Positions 34,786 through 43,622 of a stretch of 64,000 bases of DNA are shown here, piece by piece (position 1 is the stretch's first letter; the number at the start of each line of letters is the position of its first letter). The stretch spans positions 1 through 64,000 of the forward strand of contig JAVJST010000008.1 in the NCBI GenBank assembly GCA_040219295.1, written 5' to 3'. The position numbers were made by a program, and so were the translations under genes. The notes beneath the pieces were generated by a model. It was not told the DNA's origin and did not search any database. It worked only from the letters and a program-made list of their open reading frames with translations. The stretch is from JAVJST01 sp040219295 (lineage in GTDB: Bacteria > Pseudomonadota > Alphaproteobacteria > Rhodospirillales > Casp-alpha2).

Positions 34786-35979
34786 ATGAAACCGAACTCC
34801 CTCCTCGCCACCCTCACCGTCGGCCATTTCGCCAATGACTGGTCGGTCTGTTCGATCTGGCTCATCGCGCCTGCCATTGGCATCGCCATGGATCTCAGCC
34901 CGGCCAAGGTCGGGTTGCTCATCACGCTGGTCGAGGTTGGCGGCGCACTGGCCTACCTGCCGGCTGGCATGCTGACCGATCATGTCTCGGATCGCGGCAA
35001 GCTGTTGCTGGGCACGTTCTGGTGGGTCGGAATTGGTTACCTGCTGGCCGCCTTGGCACCCGGATTCTGGAGCCTAGCGCTGGTCCTCGCCATCGCCGGC
35101 ATGGGCGACGCGGCTTGGCACCCGATCGCAACTGGATTGTTGGCTCGGGAACAGCCGGAGAAACGCGCACATGTACTCGGCGTTCACGCCATCGGCGGCT
35201 CACTGGCTGAGGTCCTGTCACCTCTGTTCGCCGGTTTCCTGCTGGCTTTCGTCGACTGGCAGGTTGCGCTGGCGCTCGCCGGCGTCCCGGCTTTGGCGAT
35301 GGGCGTCTATTTCCTGTGGTATGCGAAGTTCGTTCCCGTCATCGAACGCAGACGGTTCGATCATCGTGAATTTCTGGGGCTGCTCAAGCTTTGGCGAACC
35401 CGAAACGGCGTCCAGATGGTGGTCATGGTTTGCCTGTACAACATGGCGTTGATGGGATTGCTCGCCATGATCCCGCTCTATCTGGCGGACCGCCACGGTA
35501 TGGGACTGGGAGCCGCCGGTGTCGCGTTCTCCACAATGCTGATCGTGGGCGCCCTGACGCAGCCTTGGGTGGGTAAGATTTCTGACAGGGTCGGACGCCG
35601 ACCGGTCGCCTATGCCGGCAACTTCACCGCCGCAGCAGCAGCTGCTGCAATTGCCTTCCACCTACCGCTCGTACCCGCTATCGCCGTCATGATCGTCGCC
35701 GTGGCGACACTCTCGGCGATCCGCGCCGCCATCCTTGCGGGCATGGTCGATCACGCCGGACGCAGCGAAGGAACGACACTGGGCTTGGCGTTCGTCCTCA
35801 TGGACGGGGTCGGCGCACTGGGGGCGGTGTTCGCCGGGCTGGCTGCAAACCTGTCGTGGACGCATGCCTTTGGGCTGTCTGCCACCTTCGCGCTCGGGGC
35901 CGGAATCCTGGCGTTCGTCACGGTGTTTGCGCAACCGACGGCCACGGGCACGCCACCTGAACCGGCGGTGGCGGAATGA
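34786..35979 (+). CDS. MFS transporter
   Basis: About 397 residues from ATG 34786; GTG 34771 upstream adds five residues. Twelve hydrophobic helices are apparent. The loop 2-3 motif is LPAGMLTDHVSDRGK and the pseudo-repeat in the second half is QPWVGKISDRVGRRPVAY, both MFS signatures. Likely an exporter or uptake permease for a small molecule. It overlaps dtd by 4 bases (ATGA). Regulation by the divergent AraC protein is inferred. Confidence 0.88.
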   Translation: MKPNSLLATLTVGHFANDWSVCSIWLIAPAIGIAMDLSPAKVGLLITLVEVGGALAYLPAGMLTDHVSDRGKLLLGTFWWVGIGYLLAALAPGFWSLALVLAIAGMGDAAWHPIATGLLAREQPEKRAHVLGVHAIGGSLAEVLSPLFAGFLLAFVDWQVALALAGVPALAMGVYFLWYAKFVPVIERRRFDHREFLGLLKLWRTRNGVQMVVMVCLYNMALMGLLAMIPLYLADRHGMGLGAAGVAFSTMLIVGALTQPWVGKISDRVGRRPVAYAGNFTAAAAAAAIAFHLPLVPAIAVMIVAVATLSAIRAAILAGMVDHAGRSEGTTLGLAFVLMDGVGALGAVFAGLAANLSWTHAFGLSATFALGAGILAFVTVFAQPTATGTPPEPAVAE

Positions 35980-36425
35980 AGGTGCTGCTGCAACGCGCTG
36001 GACCTTCGTCGGTCACCGTGGACGGCGCGACAATCGGCGCGATCGAGCGCGGCCTGGTGGTGCTGGTCTGCGCCGAACCGGGCGACAGGAGCGAAGACGC
36101 CATTTTCATGGCGCGAAAGGTCGCGCTGATGCGAATCTTTCCCGACGACGACGGCAAGATGAACCGCTCGGTTCTCGACGAGGACGGCGCGGTCTTGGCA
36201 ATCAGCCAATTCACGTTGGCCGCTGAGTGGCGCAAGGGCAATCGGCCCGGCTTTTCAAAGGCGGCGCACCCGGATATCGCCAAACCGCTATTCGACCGGT
36301 TCTGTGCGGCGCTCCGCGACGAAGGGCTGACCGTCGAGACGGGTTCGTTTGGTGCCGACATGAAAGTGTCCCTGCTCAATGACGGTCCCGTCACGATCTG
36401 GATGGACAGCCGCAACCCGATCTGA
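35976..36425 (+). CDS. dtd: D-aminoacyl-tRNA deacylase
   Basis: Protein of 149 residues. SQFTLAAEWRKGNRPGFSKAA (Thr active-site loop) and NDGPVTIWM (Gly-Pro motif) are the two diagnostic DTD motifs. KMNRSVLDEDGAVLAI is also typical. The enzyme removes D-amino acids mischarged on tRNA. The start overlaps the MFS stop, so it is translationally coupled to an unrelated transporter. Confidence 0.95.
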   Translation: MKVLLQRAGPSSVTVDGATIGAIERGLVVLVCAEPGDRSEDAIFMARKVALMRIFPDDDGKMNRSVLDEDGAVLAISQFTLAAEWRKGNRPGFSKAAHPDIAKPLFDRFCAALRDEGLTVETGSFGADMKVSLLNDGPVTIWMDSRNPI

Positions 36426-36437
36426 GTAGAACCCACC

Positions 36438-38513
36438 ATGGCCATGACCGTTCACAAGAGCGTTTGCCCGCACGATTGCCCGAGCACTTGTGCGCTCGAA
36501 ATTGAAAAGATCGACGCGTTCACGATCGGCCGGGTGCGAGGCGCCAAGGATAACACTTACACCGACGGCGTGATCTGCTCGAAGGTCGCTCGCTATGCCG
36601 AGCGTGCCCACCACCCGGACCGGCTGACCCAGCCGATGCGCCGGGTCGGCGACAAGGGCGGCCGCGACTTCGAACCCATTGGCTGGGACGACGCGCTCGA
36701 TATCGTCGCCGAAGCGTTCGCCGGGGCGGAAACCCGATTTGGATCGGAGTCCGTCTGGCCGCATTTCTACGCCGGCACCATGGGCCTCGTGATGCGCGAC
36801 GGGATCAACCGGTTGCGCCATGCCAAGCGGTACTCGGGTCAGCACAACACGATCTGCACGACCCTGGCGTGGGAGGGATTTGTCGCGGGAACAGGTCGCC
36901 TTGCCGGCCCGGATCCGCGCGAAATGGCTCTTGCGGATGTCGTCGTCATCTGGGGCACGAATCCGGTCAACACCCAGGTCAACGTCATGACCCACGCAGT
37001 CAAGGCGCGCAAGAACCGGGGCGCCCGGATTGTCGTCATCGACACCTACCGGAACGGCACCGCCGATCAGGCCGACATGTTCCTGCGGGTCAACCCGGGC
37101 ACCGACGGGGCGCTCGCCTGCGCGGTCATGCATGTGCTGTTTCGCGACGGTCTCGCCGACAGAGAGTTCCTGGCTTTGCACACCGACGACGACGGCTCGC
37201 TCGAGCGACATCTGGCCCAGAGATCACCCGCCTGGGCATCGGCGATCACCGGCGTCCCCACTGCGGACATCGAGGCGTTCGCAGCGCTGATCGGCGGCAC
37301 GCCGCGCACGTACCTCAGGCTCGGATACGGATTTTCCCGCTCACGCAACGGCGCCGTCAACATGCATGCCGCCAACTGCATCGCCTCGGTCGCCGGGCTC
37401 TGGCGGCATGAAGGCGGGGGCGCATTCCATAATAATCGGGACATCTTCGGCTGGGACAAAACGCTGATCGAGGGGCTCGACAAACGCGATCCCAACGTCC
37501 GTGTTCTCGATCAGTGCCGCATCGGCGCGATCCTGTGCGGCGAGAAGGCCGACCTGAAGGGCGGCCCGCCGGTCACGGCGATGCTGATCCAGAACACCAA
37601 CCCGCTGATGGTCTCACCCGACCAGACGCGGGTGCGTGAAGGATTCAAGCGGGACGACCTGTTCGTCTGCGTGCATGAGCAATTTTTGACGGAGACGGCG
37701 CGTTACGCCGATATCGTGCTGCCCGCCACGATGTTCGTCGAGCACGACGACGTGTATCAGGGCGGCGGCCACCAACACATCCTGCTCGGCCCCAAGATCG
37801 TCGACGCGCCCGGCGATTGCCGCTCCAACCATGCGGTCATTTGCGCCCTCGCTGAACGCCTCGGCGCTGATCACCCGGGCTTCCGTATGACCGAACGGGA
37901 GTTGATCGATGCCACGCTCCGGGCGTCCGGCCGCGGCACCCTTGACGAACTCGAGGCAGCCGGATGGATCGACTGCCAGCCGCCGTTCGATGTCGCCCAT
38001 TTCATCGACGGTTTCGGTCACGCGGACGGGCGCTTTCATTTCCGGGCCGATTGGCGGGCTGCGAAACCCGACGGGTTCGTCGACGACGCGCTGCTCGCCG
38101 ACATGCCTTCGCTTCCGGATCACTGGGCTGTGACTGACAACGCGACGGCAGACCGACCGTTTCGACTCGTTACCGCGCCAGCGCGATCGTTCCTGAACTC
38201 AAGCTTCACCGAGACACCCACGTCAGTCAAAAGGGAGGGTCGCCCGACGGTGATGATTCACCCGGACGATGCTGCGTCGCTGAGTATTTCGAACGGCGAC
38301 CGGGTGTGCATGGGTAATGAGCAGGGCGTCGTGACCCTGCATGCCGCCGTTTACGGTGACGTCAATCGCGGTGTCGTCATATCCGAGAGCATCTGGCCAA
38401 ACGAGGCTTTCGAGGACGGACGCGGAATTAACACGCTGACGACCGCCGAGGCATCAGCCCCTGTCGGCGGCGGAGCATTTCACGACACGTCTGTCTGGAT
38501 TCGGCCCGCCTGA
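36438..38513 (+). CDS. Molybdopterin-dependent oxidoreductase (DMSO reductase superfamily)
   Basis: Protein of 691 residues. The N-terminal iron-sulfur segment has C-x3-C-x3-C (CPHDCPSTC) and a fourth Cys in GVICSKV, a likely [4Fe-4S] site. The bis-MGD catalytic domain follows, with VIWGTNPVNTQ, NTNPLMVSPD and YADIVLPATMFVEHDD. The C-terminal molybdopterin-binding barrel starts near residue 575. No twin-arginine signal, so cytosolic. No partner subunits are encoded nearby, and the substrate is unknown; a formate dehydrogenase-like role is one option. Follows dtd by 12 bp. Confidence 0.87.
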   Translation: MAMTVHKSVCPHDCPSTCALEIEKIDAFTIGRVRGAKDNTYTDGVICSKVARYAERAHHPDRLTQPMRRVGDKGGRDFEPIGWDDALDIVAEAFAGAETRFGSESVWPHFYAGTMGLVMRDGINRLRHAKRYSGQHNTICTTLAWEGFVAGTGRLAGPDPREMALADVVVIWGTNPVNTQVNVMTHAVKARKNRGARIVVIDTYRNGTADQADMFLRVNPGTDGALACAVMHVLFRDGLADREFLALHTDDDGSLERHLAQRSPAWASAITGVPTADIEAFAALIGGTPRTYLRLGYGFSRSRNGAVNMHAANCIASVAGLWRHEGGGAFHNNRDIFGWDKTLIEGLDKRDPNVRVLDQCRIGAILCGEKADLKGGPPVTAMLIQNTNPLMVSPDQTRVREGFKRDDLFVCVHEQFLTETARYADIVLPATMFVEHDDVYQGGGHQHILLGPKIVDAPGDCRSNHAVICALAERLGADHPGFRMTERELIDATLRASGRGTLDELEAAGWIDCQPPFDVAHFIDGFGHADGRFHFRADWRAAKPDGFVDDALLADMPSLPDHWAVTDNATADRPFRLVTAPARSFLNSSFTETPTSVKREGRPTVMIHPDDAASLSISNGDRVCMGNEQGVVTLHAAVYGDVNRGVVISESIWPNEAFEDGRGINTLTTAEASAPVGGGAFHDTSVWIRPA

Positions 38514-38524
38514 ATGGACCGACG

Positions 38525-39340
38525 TCAATAAACGTCGAGTCGCTCTGCTTCCCATGCCTCGGCGAGCGTCGCCGCTTGCTCGTAGATGCCGTCGCCCGCC
38601 ATGGCCCGCAGATCGCCAACATTCTGTTCGGCCGCACCGTGTCCCTGTTCCGCGGCGAGGATCAGGTACATCATGCCGCGGACCACGTCCTTGTCGACAC
38701 CGCGCCCCTTGGCGAGGCGAATGCCGATGTGATTCTGCGCCTTGGCGTACCCCTGATCGGCCGCCCGCTGAAACCATTCGGCAGACTTAGCCTCGTCTTT
38801 AGGCACGCCCTGACCGTCCCTGTACATCTTCCCCATGTTGTACTGGGCCCGATCGAACCCCATCTCCGCCGCCTGTTCGATGTATGTCGCCGCCAAGGTA
38901 TCGTCCCGTTCCACGCCAAGTCCGTACTGGTACATCTTGCCGAGTGAGTACTGCGAACGAACCGACCCGGCGTCGGCGGCCGCCCTCAGCCACGTGACCG
39001 CCTCGGTGTAATCGCCCGACACGCCGGCTTCGGCGATCGCCTCGAGCGCCAGGTTGTGCATCGCATGCATGCTGCCGTTGTCCGCGGCCCGCCGCCACCA
39101 CTCCGCCGCCGCCTTCGAATCCTCGGCCACGCCGCGTCCTTCGTCATACATCAGCCCGATGTTGAATTGGGCGCGCGCATCCCCGGTCTCGGCCAGCGGC
39201 AGCCAAATCTCAAGAGCCGCCGGAAAATCTCCTTCCTGGTACTCGCGCCAGCCTTCCTCGAACGTCGCCGCCGAAACGCTGACGGTCGCACCGATAAGAA
39301 CCATTACGGCGAAAGCCGATCTCCGGCCGATCCGTTTCAT
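38525..39340 (-). CDS. Secreted Sel1-repeat (TPR-like) protein
   Basis: About 271 residues from ATG 39340 (MKRIGRRSAFAVMVLIG), with a signal peptide cleaved near VSAAT. About six Sel1-like repeats of 36 residues follow (A-Q-F-N-I-G-L-M-Y-x-x-G-R-G-V type, with YNMGKMYRDGQGV and NHIGIRLAKGRGV). These solenoids scaffold protein interactions in the periplasm or envelope. It lies next to mlaC, 57 bp downstream on the same strand, and the two may be co-transcribed. Confidence 0.85.
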   Translation of the reverse strand: MKRIGRRSAFAVMVLIGATVSVSAATFEEGWREYQEGDFPAALEIWLPLAETGDARAQFNIGLMYDEGRGVAEDSKAAAEWWRRAADNGSMHAMHNLALEAIAEAGVSGDYTEAVTWLRAAADAGSVRSQYSLGKMYQYGLGVERDDTLAATYIEQAAEMGFDRAQYNMGKMYRDGQGVPKDEAKSAEWFQRAADQGYAKAQNHIGIRLAKGRGVDKDVVRGMMYLILAAEQGHGAAEQNVGDLRAMAGDGIYEQAATLAEAWEAERLDVY

Positions 39341-39397
39341 TTTCAGTCCTGTGGTCGGGAACGCGATCATCGTGATGTTCCTTTCTTCAACCTCCCT

Positions 39398-40021
39398 CTA
39401 AGAAGATTGCGCAGCGAACTTGCTGATCTGAAGCCGCAGCGTTTGCAGCAGGCCCTCGATGCCCTGCGACTGTACGACCGAGGCAAACTCCGAGCGTTGT
39501 GCCGTGACCATACTGATGCCTTCAACAATCACGTCGAGAATGACCATGCGTTCACCGACGTTGCGCACGCGCCATCCGGCTACCAGCGGTGGTCCGCTCG
39601 GGCGGTCAATCTGGGTCATTACGACTGCATCCTTGGTGCCGACCGTTTCCGACCTGATGATACTGAACGTTTCGCCGGTATAACCGCCGAGGCGCTTGGC
39701 GTAAGTCGACAGGACGTACTCCGAAAATAGTTCCAGATACTCGCGTTTCTGGTCGTCCGTCGCCGTCTTCCAGGCGCGGCCCAGCACGTATCTGCCAATC
39801 TGATCGAGCGCGAAGTTCTCGCGTAGCAGTCGACGGACCTCTGCCTCTCGTTGATCCAGGGTTGCCGATTGAGACTGTAAGACCTTAATGGTCTCGCTAC
39901 CCAGAACACCAACGAACGCGGCCGCGTCGTCGGGTTTGGTCTGCGCGCGGACGTCGAGCGGGATCGCGGCCAGCGACACCGCGGCCACTATCATCAGTAC
40001 GATTAGAAACCGCTGGATCAA
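39398..40021 (-). CDS. mlaC: MlaC-family phospholipid-binding periplasmic protein
   Basis: About 207 residues from TTG 40021 with AGGGGA upstream (longest frame extends 21 residues further). A signal peptide precedes an MlaC/Ttg2D domain: LLRENFALDQIGRYVLGRAWK and SEYVLSTYAKRLGGYTGETF are characteristic. MlaC ferries phospholipids between MlaA and MlaFEDB. None of mlaA, mlaD, mlaE or mlaF is in the window, so this copy is separated from its usual partners. Confidence 0.87.
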   Translation of the reverse strand: MIQRFLIVLMIVAAVSLAAIPLDVRAQTKPDDAAAFVGVLGSETIKVLQSQSATLDQREAEVRRLLRENFALDQIGRYVLGRAWKTATDDQKREYLELFSEYVLSTYAKRLGGYTGETFSIIRSETVGTKDAVVMTQIDRPSGPPLVAGWRVRNVGERMVILDVIVEGISMVTAQRSEFASVVQSQGIEGLLQTLRLQISKFAAQSS

Positions 40022-40187
40022 TGTTCCCCTCTCCCGGCGGCTGCTACTCCGGGTGAGATTAGTCCGTTGGTAAATGTCCGGCAACAGACTGCGATAGGAG
40101 CCGGTCGGCGGTGCCTGTGGGCAATTTTAACGTATGAGCGGAACGCTTCCTGCTATCATCCGATCCGGGGAGGGCGATTCGAGATCC

Positions 40188-41321
40188 ATGCGAAACACCA
40201 TCATCGGGCTTTTCATTGGCGTCAGCTTCGGAATCGTCCTCGGCGCGTCGGTTATCGCGCCGCGCCTTACGGTTCAGCCCCAGAATCCGATCGACGGCGC
40301 AATCGCATCCGTCCAGTTGCCGGAAACACCGGTCAACCCGACGACCGAATCGGCTTTCTGGCGTGCTCCCGCCTTCCCGGACAACGGAACCGCGTCGGAC
40401 GCATCACTTATCGCCCGTGCCTATGAGAACATTGGTACCGCGACGGGTGGCGCAGTGTGGATTGAACCGACGCGACGCGAATTGGCAGACGAAACCGGCG
40501 ATCATGAATCGATTTACTCCGCAATCATCAATGGGGAGATTGACGCCGCAATCATCGATCCAGGCGAAGGTGTAGAACTCTCAACCGCATTCGACCTGTT
40601 CGGCTCGGCACCGTTCGGCCCTCGCCCCCGGGAACTCATGGCCTGGTTGTATGCCGGCGGAGGGAACGCTCTTCTGTCCGATATCCACGCCCAACACGGA
40701 CTGTTCGCGATGCCGTGCGCCATTACGGCAACAGCTGCAGCCGGGTGGTTTCGAGAGTCTGTCGGCAGCGTGGACGACGTGCGCGGACTACGGATGCGGA
40801 TTCAAGGTCTTGCGGCCGAAGCGGCGCGCAAGGTTGGAATAGAAGCGGTTGACCTGCGCGACGAGCAGTTGGTCGCGGCATTTCGTACCGGTCATCTGGA
40901 TGCCGCCGAGGTCTCACTGCCGTCCGTCGATCGCAAGCTCTCATTGCATGAGGGAGCCACACACTATCTCTTCCCCGGCTGGCACGAGCCCGCCACGCTG
41001 ATGGTATTGCTGACAAGAATCGGCGATTGGCAGTCTCTGACGGAAGCACGCAAACGGCAGATCGAAATGGCCTGCGGCGACAACGTTCGCCACGGAATCG
41101 CCGAGACGGAGGCCGCACAATTCGACGCCCTCAAGGACCTCGCTGGGCTAGGCGTCGAGGTCGGGCGGCTACCGGACGATGTCGTACACGCTTTCTCGGC
41201 CGCTTGGCTGACGGTTGCTGAGGAACAAGCGGAGCAGGACGAGACCTTCGCTGCCGTCTGGCAATCGCTGTCGGCATTTCGCGAGGATTATGCGATCTGG
41301 AACGAGATCAGTTCCTTTTGA
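40188..41321 (+). CDS. TRAP transporter substrate-binding protein (DctP family)
   Basis: About 377 residues from ATG 40188 (MRNTIIGLFIGVSFGIVLG), with an uncleaved or cleaved N-terminal hydrophobic segment. Family features: MAWLYAGGGNALLSDIHAQ, VDDVRGLRMRIQGLAAEAARK, and the anion-binding region around LDAAEVSLPSVD. Closest in layout to the TakP-type 2-oxoacid binders. No dctQ or dctM gene lies beside it, so the permease must be encoded elsewhere. Followed by cytochrome c on the same strand. Confidence 0.82.
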   Translation: MRNTIIGLFIGVSFGIVLGASVIAPRLTVQPQNPIDGAIASVQLPETPVNPTTESAFWRAPAFPDNGTASDASLIARAYENIGTATGGAVWIEPTRRELADETGDHESIYSAIINGEIDAAIIDPGEGVELSTAFDLFGSAPFGPRPRELMAWLYAGGGNALLSDIHAQHGLFAMPCAITATAAAGWFRESVGSVDDVRGLRMRIQGLAAEAARKVGIEAVDLRDEQLVAAFRTGHLDAAEVSLPSVDRKLSLHEGATHYLFPGWHEPATLMVLLTRIGDWQSLTEARKRQIEMACGDNVRHGIAETEAAQFDALKDLAGLGVEVGRLPDDVVHAFSAAWLTVAEEQAEQDETFAAVWQSLSAFREDYAIWNEISSF

Positions 41322-41414
41322 TTTCGATCCGCATTCCAACTTCTTCAGGTTGAATCCTGCCCGCCCCTCCAATAAGTTGTCCGTAGTTTATATTCAGAAA
41401 AAGGGATATGTTTA

Positions 41415-41804
41415 ATGCCAGCCTCCCGACGTTTCCTTGTTTCCGCTTGCCTCGCCATCTTGCTGTTAACCGGCAACTCCATCGGTGCAGCCGAGGCAGC
41501 CGATCCGCCGAGTTCCTTCAGCAAGTGCAAGGCTTGCCACACGTACGAAGATGGCGGAGCCAATCGGGTCGGGCCGAACCTGTGGGGTGTGGCCGGCGGA
41601 CCGGCCGGAGCCAAGGATGGTTTCCGTTATTCAAAGGCCATGAAAGAGGCCGCGGACGGCGGACTGGTATGGGATGACGCATCTCTCGACGCGTTCCTGG
41701 AAAAGCCTCGGTCCTTCATGAAGGGCACGAAAATGGGCTTCCCGGGCATGAAGGACGATGGTGACCGGGCCGAGATGATCGAGTTTCTCAAGTCGCTCAA
41801 TTAA
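41415..41804 (+). CDS. Secreted c-type cytochrome (class I)
   Basis: Protein of 129 residues with signal peptide (hydrophobic 9-24, cleavage near AEAA). Heme motif CKACH near residue 37-41, and the distal Met is in KMGFPGM near 115. NRVGPNLWGVAGGPAG is typical of cytochrome c2/c552-like carriers. It acts as a periplasmic electron carrier. The stop is 1 bp from the end of the convergent TAXI gene. Confidence 0.93.
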   Translation: MPASRRFLVSACLAILLLTGNSIGAAEAADPPSSFSKCKACHTYEDGGANRVGPNLWGVAGGPAGAKDGFRYSKAMKEAADGGLVWDDASLDAFLEKPRSFMKGTKMGFPGMKDDGDRAEMIEFLKSLN

Positions 41805-41805
41805 A

Positions 41806-42795
41806 CTAGCGGAGACCCGCTTCCCGATAGTATCTCATCGCGCCGGAATGTACCGGCGCCGTGAGACCGGTTGACGTCATCTGGTCGGCCGACAGCATTC
41901 CGAACGCCGGATGCAAGCGGCGGAAGTCTTCGAGATTTTCGAACACAGCCTTCACCGCCTGGTAGACGATTTCATCGGACAACGTATCGCTAGCAACGAC
42001 TGTCGCGCGCGGACCGAACGTCTCGACGTTGTCGTCGTTGCCTCGGTAGGTCCCCCCGGGAATAGTCGCCTTGGCATAGGCCGGATACTTGGCGACAAAA
42101 CTGTCTACCCACCTACCAGTCATTGGCACGATGATCGTGTCACATGCCGTCGTTGCCTCCTTGATGGAACTGCTTGGAATTCCAGCAGTAAAGAACACTG
42201 CGTCGATATCGTTTTTGCACAGAGCACTCGACTGCTCAGTTGATTTCAACGACGTGGTTCGGGCGAAATCGTTCTCCGTCCATCCGACGTGATCGAGAAT
42301 CAGTTCCGCCGTTTCGCGCTGGCCGGAACCCGGGTTGCCAATGTTGACTCGCTTACCCTTGAGATCGTCGAAAACCCTGATGCCGGAGTCACGCCGCGCG
42401 ACCAGGTGAAGAGGCTCGGCATGAAGCGAGAACAAAGATCGCAGGTCGGGAAACGGACCGGTCCTCACAAACCCCAATCCGCCCTCATAAGCCGCGCCCT
42501 GTACATCCGACTGGACAATTCCGAGATGAAACGTGCCGTTGCGAACACCCTCGATGTTGTCGACAGATCCCCCGGTGCTCTCGGTCGAGCAACGTATACT
42601 GTGATTTTTCCTTCCTTTGTTCACGAACCGGCACACGGCGCTGCCGGCCGGAAAGTAAACGCCGGTTACGCCACCAGTGCCAATCAGTATCGGCTTGACA
42701 TCGGCAAGAGTCGGCGACGAATGGCTGAACACGCTCACCGTGACCGCCACCGCCAGCAACAGCAGACGCAGCCATCTGAGCGGCAAGGCTTTCAT
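41806..42795 (-). CDS. TAXI family TRAP transporter substrate-binding protein
   Basis: About 329 residues from ATG 42795 (MKALPLRWLRLLLLAVAVTV), with a signal peptide ending near LADV. ILIGTGGVTGVYFPAGSAVCRFVNK and the segment STESTGGSVDNIEGV are diagnostic of TAXI proteins, and GNPGSGQRETAELIL follows. TAXI proteins feed fused DctQM permeases, often for glutamate or other small acids. None is encoded here. The gene is divergent from apt. Confidence 0.88.
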   Translation of the reverse strand: MKALPLRWLRLLLLAVAVTVSVFSHSSPTLADVKPILIGTGGVTGVYFPAGSAVCRFVNKGRKNHSIRCSTESTGGSVDNIEGVRNGTFHLGIVQSDVQGAAYEGGLGFVRTGPFPDLRSLFSLHAEPLHLVARRDSGIRVFDDLKGKRVNIGNPGSGQRETAELILDHVGWTENDFARTTSLKSTEQSSALCKNDIDAVFFTAGIPSSSIKEATTACDTIIVPMTGRWVDSFVAKYPAYAKATIPGGTYRGNDDNVETFGPRATVVASDTLSDEIVYQAVKAVFENLEDFRRLHPAFGMLSADQMTSTGLTAPVHSGAMRYYREAGLR

Positions 42796-43103
42796 ATCCC
42801 CAACCTGCAAAATCTGATCGTCAAACACCCCCGCCCCGGCACCATGCACTTGATTTGTCCCATGGAGCGATCCGGCAGCAAGAACATCCTGCAGTTCCGG
42901 TCTTGGCCGGCATTTCTCTCTCCGTCCATGTTCATTATCGATCAGCGCCGTCATTCATTACTTTCTACTATAGAGTAGTTGTAGCCAGGCGGAGAAGTTT
43001 TCGAATCCAGAGGGCGCCAATTCTCTGGCAAGTGGCTTTTCTATCAGTAAGGTGTTCGCAGTTGAAACACACGGTGCATCAGCGCCACGCAACAGGACGA
43101 GAC
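42796..43103. other. Intergenic region between TAXI gene and apt
   Basis: 308 bp between divergent genes. The segment near 42945-42980 is AT-richer and includes the dyad CTACT-ATAG-AGTAG (42965-42978), a candidate operator. Longer open frames across the region are extensions of the apt and TAXI frames and are not credible. Nothing else is recognised. Confidence 0.45.
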
Positions 43104-43622
43104 ATGGACCTGAAGGATCACATTCGTGCCATCCCGGACTTCCCGAAGCCCGGAATCCTCTTCTACGACATTTCGACGATGCTAGCCCACCCTGATGCGT
43201 GGCAGGTCGCCATGGGACGTCTCGCGAAACTCATCAGCCGCCATCAGCCCGACGTCCTCGCCGGAATCGAATCCCGTGGTTTTCTGGTTGCTGCCCCATT
43301 GGCGCTCAAGCTGGGGCTCGGGTTCACCATGGTCCGCAAAGCCGGCAAACTGCCTGGCGAAACGATCAGGCATGAGTATGCTTTGGAGTACGGCTCCGAC
43401 ACCGTCGAAGTTCAGGCGGATGCCATTGAACCGGGACAACGGGTTGTCCTGCTCGACGATCTGCTTGCGACCGGCGGCACCCTTGGCGCCGCAAAGACTT
43501 TGATAGAGCAAGTCGGTGGCAATGTCGTCGGTGCCGCCTGCATCATCGAACTCACGTTTCTCAACGGACGCAGCAAGCTCGGCGGTATCCCGTTTGACGC
43601 GTTGCTGGTCTACGATTCCTGA
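43104..43622 (+). CDS. apt: Adenine phosphoribosyltransferase
   Basis: About 172 residues from ATG 43104 (MDLKDHIRAIPDFPKPGI). FYDISTML, GIESRGFLVAAPLAL and the PRPP loop VVLLDDLLATGGTL are canonical for Apt. It salvages adenine to AMP. The 3' end overlaps the convergent mutY by 13 bp. Confidence 0.96.
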   Translation: MDLKDHIRAIPDFPKPGILFYDISTMLAHPDAWQVAMGRLAKLISRHQPDVLAGIESRGFLVAAPLALKLGLGFTMVRKAGKLPGETIRHEYALEYGSDTVEVQADAIEPGQRVVLLDDLLATGGTLGAAKTLIEQVGGNVVGAACIIELTFLNGRSKLGGIPFDALLVYDS

